This document shows positions 6,514 to 9,747 of a DNA stretch of 9,747 nucleotides, in pieces (the first letter of the stretch is position 1; each line of letters starts with the position of its first letter). The DNA lies in assembly GCA_964540005.1 (NCBI GenBank), contig CAZILN010000159.1:1-9747 (forward strand), in the 5' to 3' direction. The notes beneath the pieces are model-generated. The model was given only the letters and a program-made list of their open reading frames with translations, was not told the origin of the DNA and did no database searches. The position numbers and the translations under genes are program-made. The DNA comes from CAZILN01 sp964540005. Lineage in GTDB: Bacteria; Bacteroidota; Bacteroidia; Bacteroidales; SM23-62.

Positions 6514-7867
6514 TGTTAAATGGAATATTAATAGTAAAAGTACTTCCTTTTCCCGGGTTACTTGTCAGGAATATCTCGCCCTCGTGGGCCGTTACTATCT
6601 GCTTCACATAATAGAGTCCAAGCCCCAATCCTTTAACCGTTTTAAAATCACCCTTACCCACCCGGTAGAATTTATCGAAAATATGTTTCTGCTCTTCCTT
6701 CTTCATTCCGATGCCATTATCACTGATCTGGATACTGAGCTTGTCATTCAATAGAACCCTGACATGGATCTCGGGAGAATCTTCGCAATACTTAACCGCA
6801 TTGGAAAGCAGGTTATTGATAACGGTCGTCATATGGATCTCATCCATGGAAATATAATCTTTTTCAAGTTCAAATTCTTCAGTGAGTTTGAGTTCATCAT
6901 TGTTATGCTCCATCCTGAAAGAATCCAGCCGCTCTTTCATAAACTCCCAGATATGCACCTTCTTTTTCTTGAGCCTGACCTGGTCCTTTTCCCAGATACT
7001 GATATCCAGTATCCTGTCAATCAGCTGGGTCAGGTGCTTGTTCTGTTTCTTAATGATCTTTGATATTTCCCGGACCTTAGCCCGGTTTTCCATCATCTGG
7101 TCGTCACTCAGTGTGGTGGTGGCAACGGCAATGGTCGACAGGGGTGTTTTCAGCTCATGGGTCATATTATTGATGAAATCAGATTTCATATCTGATAACT
7201 TTTTCTGGATGAGCATGTTCCGTGTAGTCAGGCTGAAGATGAACAGTACTACCAGGATGGTAATACCTGCCAGGATCAGCGTGAGTGTCATTTCGCGGTA
7301 GATGATCCTGTTGCGCTGTGGCAGATCGACAAAATAAGCAAAGTAGATACTGAAATAATTACTTTCCGCCCTGTAGGTCTTTGCAAGCAGAGCATTTTTA
7401 AATTCATGTGGAGGGGTATAGGTGCTGTCTTCCAGGACAGAAAATTCCTGATCAAAATCCAGAAGGGATAGTTTCATAATGCTGATACCTGAATGCATTT
7501 CAGTGGAGGCATCTTTTTTCCGGAGGTAATCAGCTATAAATTGATCTGTTTCGATCCTTTCGAGTATAGAGGTAAAACGGTTCAGAATATCAGTTCTGAA
7601 TCCCAGACTGTCATCGGATGTTACCACTTGATCCATGTCGAAAATATAGTCAAGGGCCTGCTCATCCATAATACCCAGAACGGTATCAAGGTGGGCATAG
7701 GAAGAATAATTTTCATACTCAATCAGTGCTTCCCTGACAAGCCCGGTATATTTTATATCAAACTGTTCTTTTTTATTCCTGAAAGTCTGGGAGATGGAAT
7801 ATCCCTGTATAAGGATCAGAATCGCAAAAGCAATAAATGAAATACTTATGGCTAATCTGGGTCTCAT
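6494..7867 (-). CDS. Membrane sensor histidine kinase, 457 aa (RprX-like)
   Basis: The layout is a first membrane segment (about 5-25), a periplasmic region of about 165 residues (26-191) without a fold I recognise, a second segment (about 193-213), a HisKA domain with phospho-acceptor H237 in NNMTHELKTPLS, and a HATPase domain. The ATPase shows the N box INNLLSNAVKY (350-360), G1 motif DNGIGM (383-388), F box FDKFYRV (397-403), G2 motif GLGLGL (413-418) and GKGSTF near the end. There is no PAS or HAMP domain. The kinase probably senses an envelope signal and phosphorylates the regulator encoded by the overlapping next gene. TATTTTTG at 7897-7890 on the minus strand is a perfect -7 element and would give a leader of about 16 nt. 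The triple CATTAAC array lies just upstream, suggesting autoregulation. Confidence 0.95.
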   Translation of the reverse strand: MRPRLAISISFIAFAILILIQGYSISQTFRNKKEQFDIKYTGLVREALIEYENYSSYAHLDTVLGIMDEQALDYIFDMDQVVTSDDSLGFRTDILNRFTSILERIETDQFIADYLRKKDASTEMHSGISIMKLSLLDFDQEFSVLEDSTYTPPHEFKNALLAKTYRAESNYFSIYFAYFVDLPQRNRIIYREMTLTLILAGITILVVLFIFSLTTRNMLIQKKLSDMKSDFINNMTHELKTPLSTIAVATTTLSDDQMMENRAKVREISKIIKKQNKHLTQLIDRILDISIWEKDQVRLKKKKVHIWEFMKERLDSFRMEHNNDELKLTEEFELEKDYISMDEIHMTTVINNLLSNAVKYCEDSPEIHVRVLLNDKLSIQISDNGIGMKKEEQKHIFDKFYRVGKGDFKTVKGLGLGLYYVKQIVTAHEGEIFLTSNPGKGSTFTINIPFNNDHTSG

Positions 7868-7889
7868 TATTTGTCATAAAAATCCAAAT

Positions 7890-7897
7890 CAAAAATA
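7890..7897 (-). promoter_or_regulatory. -7 element of the kinase-regulator operon
   Basis: The minus-strand TATTTTTG matches TAnnTTTG exactly, 22 bp upstream of the kinase ATG. I see no TTTG-type -33 element at the usual distance. The nearest CATTAAC unit lies 24 bp upstream, where an activator or repressor could act. Confidence 0.5.
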
Positions 7898-7921
7898 AGG
7901 GATAATCTGTCCACTTTGCCA

Positions 7922-7954
7922 CATTAACCAAGCATTAACACAACATTAACCGAA
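7922..7954 (+). promoter_or_regulatory. Three 11-bp direct repeats (CATTAACnnnn), likely operator of the adjacent response regulator
   Basis: The heptamer CATTAAC occurs at 7922-7928, 7933-7939 and 7944-7950, each exactly 11 bp apart, giving units CATTAACCAAG, CATTAACACAA and CATTAACCGAA. Direct repeats spaced about one helical turn are the typical binding pattern of OmpR/PhoB-family regulators (established knowledge). The array lies in the divergent region between the kinase operon and the secreted-protein gene. It is 24 bp from the -7 element on one side and 22 bp from the one on the other, so it could control both promoters. That the neighbouring regulator binds it is inference. Confidence 0.7.
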
Positions 7955-7972
7955 GCGCATAAGAATAGCCTT

Positions 7973-7980
7973 TATATTTG
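7973..7980 (+). promoter_or_regulatory. -7 element of the small secreted-protein gene
   Basis: TATATTTG matches TAnnTTTG exactly. No TTTG-type -33 element is present at the usual distance; that position is taken by the last CATTAAC repeat (7944-7950). This looks like an activator-dependent promoter. Transcription would begin near 7986, which places the usable start codon at 8011. Confidence 0.65.
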
Positions 7981-8010
7981 GTCATGAAATTAAAAATCAA
8001 ATTTAAACTT

Positions 8011-8520
8011 ATGAAAACAAGAGTATTATTCAGATTATTACTGGTAACAGGATTATTCGGATTAATAAATATCAACCTGCTAGCCCAGGAGGTGGTTATT
8101 TCTACAGGAGAAGCAGAATCTGTAGACAGGGTCAGGGCATTGGAGCGCGCAGAAGCTCGAGATGCAGGCAGTGCCTATTTTTATTCTTACGGCCAGGAAA
8201 GGAGCTCAAAGCTGTCGTTGTATAAGAACTTTAAAAACGAATCTACAGAAAAGGAAGGAGAGTTTAAAGTTGAACAAGAAGTCAGAAGGATGAAAATAAA
8301 CATACAGGGACATGTAAAATCAGGTACGATAAAAGTTACCCTCCTGCTACCCGGTGGTGAAGTGTATAAGGACCTGACCCTGGATGATTCAGCGGATCTT
8401 GAGTGGTCCTCCTCTTTCTCTATTGAAGAAGGGGTAAATAAGTACCACGGCTCATGGAAATACAAGATTAAAGCAGTTAATGCTGAAGGAATGTACAATT
8501 TGTCCATTACTACATATTAG
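8011..8520 (+). CDS. Small secreted protein of unknown function, 169 aa, divergent from the two-component genes
   Basis: The ATG at 8011 is chosen because it starts a normal signal peptide (MKTRVLFRLL, hydrophobic to about residue 24, cleavage at L-L-A|Q after residue 25). The frame is open further upstream, but the TTG at 7978 lies inside the -7 element and the ATG at 7984 lies at or before the expected transcription start. The mature protein has a charged, probably helical section (about 33-92, ESVDRVRALERAEARDAG and a Lys/Glu-rich stretch). It is followed by a beta-rich section (about 94-169) with alternating hydrophobic strands, such as GTIKVTLLLPGG and GSWKYKIKAVNAEGMYNLSI. That section recalls small beta-sandwich domains of the pre-peptidase C-terminal or P-domain kind; this is a fold guess, not a family match. 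There are no cysteines after cleavage. A terminator follows, so the gene is a single-gene unit. It may be a target of, or an input to, the adjacent two-component system. Confidence 0.8.
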   Translation: MKTRVLFRLLLVTGLFGLININLLAQEVVISTGEAESVDRVRALERAEARDAGSAYFYSYGQERSSKLSLYKNFKNESTEKEGEFKVEQEVRRMKINIQGHVKSGTIKVTLLLPGGEVYKDLTLDDSADLEWSSSFSIEEGVNKYHGSWKYKIKAVNAEGMYNLSITTY

Positions 8521-8541
8521 CCAGTGTATTGGAGTTCCATG

Positions 8542-8571
8542 AAGGCCTCCCCGGAATCCGGGGGGGCTTTT
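8542..8571 (+). terminator. Rho-independent terminator after the small secreted-protein gene
   Basis: GCCTCCCCGG (8545-8554) pairs with CCGGGGGGGC (8558-8567) over 10 bp with one T-G wobble and an AAT loop. It is followed by TTTT (8568-8571) and lies 25 bp after the stop codon. The stem lies between convergent genes and could also act on glnS transcripts, but no T-run follows it on the minus strand. Confidence 0.85.
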
Positions 8572-8589
8572 GTGCTTAAATCCACTCGT

Positions 8590-9747
8590 TCAGCTTTTTG
8601 CCTGGGATCTGGCCCACGAATCCTTCAGGCTGACTGTCCGGTTAAAGACAAGTTTCTCAGCTGTGCTGTCAGGATCAACACAGAAGTATCCAATCCGCTG
8701 GAACTGGAATATATCGCCCGGTGCTGCTGATTTTAATCCGGGTTCAATAAAGCTTTCAATTACTGTTAATGAATCAGGATTCAGGTTGGATTTGAAATCC
8801 TTTCCTTCTTCTGCGATGTCGGGATCTTCGGTCAGGAACAGGCGGTCGTAGAGGCGGACTTCCGCTTTCAGGGCGTGGGCTGCTGATACCCAGTGAAGGG
8901 TTCCTTTTACTTTACGGCTGCTCTGGGGGCCGCCGCTCTTTGTTTCCGGATCATAGGTACATCTTACTTCAGTAATATTTCCCTCCTGGTCTTTTATGAC
9001 TTCTTCGCACTTGATGATATAGGCGCTCTTCAGCCTGACCTCTTTTCCCGGGGCGAGCCTGAAGAATTTGTTCGGGGGATCTTCCATGAAATCCTCCCCT
9101 TCAATATATACCTCTTTTGAGAAGGGTATCTCCCTGGTCCCCTGGCTTTCATCTTCGGGATTGTTAACCGTCTCCAGCCATTCTTCCTTTCCATCAGGAT
9201 AATTGGTAATGACAAGCTTCAGTGGATTCAGTACTGCCATCATGCGCTTGGCTTTCTTATTGAGATCTTCGCGTAAGCTGTACTCAAGAAGCCCAACATC
9301 TATTATCCCGTCAAATTTTGTCACACCTATGCGATCTGCAAAATTCCTGATCGATTCCGGAGTATAACCCCTGCGTCTTAACCCGGTAATGGTGGGCATT
9401 CTTGGGTCATCCCATCCGGAAACGAGTTTTTCCTGCACCAGCTGCAGCATCTTCCTTTTACTCATTATAGTATAACTCAGGTTCAGCCGGGCAAACTCAA
9501 TCTGTCGCGGGCGATATCCTCCTTTTGCCAGTTGGTCAAGGAACCAGTCGTAAAGAGGGCGGTGGACCTCAAACTCCAGGGTACAGATGGAATGGGTAAT
9601 GCCTTCAAAGAAATCTGATTGGCCGTGCGCAAAATCATACATGGGGTAGATGCACCAGGTATCCCCGGTACGGTGATGTGAGGCATGTTTGATTCGGTAG
9701 AGAACAGGATCGCGCATATGCATGTTAGGCGAGGACATATCTATTTT
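8590..9747 (-). CDS. glnS: Glutaminyl-tRNA synthetase, C-terminal two thirds (cut by right edge)
   Basis: The visible 385 residues align from memory along the E. coli enzyme from the KIDM(A/S)SP segment to the C-terminus. They include MRDPVLYRIK, WCIYPMYDFAH, EGITHSICTLEF, the KMSKS-type loop IMSKRK (start near 9468), GWDDPRMPTITGLRRRGYTPESIR, and the anticodon-binding beta-barrel segments RKVKGTLHWVSAAHAL, RLYDRLF and AEKLVFNRTVSLKDSWA. The enzyme attaches glutamine to tRNA-Gln using ATP. The Met at 9738 is not the true start: the frame continues as K-I-D to the edge. About 170 residues, with the HIGH motif of the class I catalytic fold, lie outside the window. This gene is chromosomal housekeeping, which indicates that the window is not a plasmid or phage. 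Confidence 0.97.
   Translation of the reverse strand, partial: KIDMSSPNMHMRDPVLYRIKHASHHRTGDTWCIYPMYDFAHGQSDFFEGITHSICTLEFEVHRPLYDWFLDQLAKGGYRPRQIEFARLNLSYTIMSKRKMLQLVQEKLVSGWDDPRMPTITGLRRRGYTPESIRNFADRIGVTKFDGIIDVGLLEYSLREDLNKKAKRMMAVLNPLKLVITNYPDGKEEWLETVNNPEDESQGTREIPFSKEVYIEGEDFMEDPPNKFFRLAPGKEVRLKSAYIIKCEEVIKDQEGNITEVRCTYDPETKSGGPQSSRKVKGTLHWVSAAHALKAEVRLYDRLFLTEDPDIAEEGKDFKSNLNPDSLTVIESFIEPGLKSAAPGDIFQFQRIGYFCVDPDSTAEKLVFNRTVSLKDSWARSQAKS

Noticed and set aside
7978..8010. Upstream TTG/ATG starts (7978, 7984) for the small secreted protein
   Set aside because: The TTG lies inside the TAnnTTTG element and the ATG at about the expected transcription start; the start at 8011 gives a proper signal peptide.
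8524..9120. Plus-strand frames opposite glnS
   Set aside because: They are antisense to a strongly conserved synthetase, and the first begins inside the terminator region.
9736..9738. ATG as the start of glnS
   Set aside because: The frame continues to the edge with K-I-D, as in full-length GlnRS, and the catalytic N-terminus would be missing.

Overview
The window looks like chromosomal DNA of a Bacteroidota (Bacteroidetes) member. The evidence is the promoters, several of which match the phylum-specific -7 motif TAnnTTTG, the weak or absent Shine-Dalgarno sequences, the RprX/RprY-like two-component pair, signal peptides ending in A-Q, and a GlnRS of the bacterial type. The genus cannot be determined from the sequence alone.

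Left region (1-2387). The 5' part of an AT-rich gene for a secreted protein of unknown function runs off the left edge on the minus strand. Next to it lies a complete IS4-like insertion sequence of about 1.97 kb (about 334-2304), with imperfect terminal inverted repeats and one 581-residue DDE transposase on the minus strand. The transposase promoter is recognisable. A 9-bp inverted repeat joins the promoter's -33 region to the start codon, which looks like protection against read-through expression. The element sits between two divergent genes.

Middle region (2388-5673). A 616-residue secreted parallel beta-helix protein on the plus strand converges on a 462-residue sodium:solute symporter (SSS family) on the minus strand.

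Right region (5836-9747). A sensor histidine kinase and an OmpR-type response regulator overlap by 20 bp on the minus strand, with the symporter 162 bp downstream on the same strand. Divergent from the kinase is a small secreted protein of unknown function (169 residues, start at 8011), followed by a strong GC-rich terminator. Between the divergent promoters lie three perfect CATTAAC heptamers, exactly 11 bp apart. This is the spacing expected for an OmpR-family regulator, and the array is about equally far from both -7 elements. The simplest model is that the regulator controls its own operon and the secreted protein. The window closes with the C-terminal two thirds of glnS on the minus strand, cut by the right edge.

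No rRNA, tRNA or CRISPR array was seen. No gene-free stretch exceeds 300 bp. The most interesting novel candidate is the compact unit of kinase, regulator, 11-bp-phased operator and divergent secreted protein.
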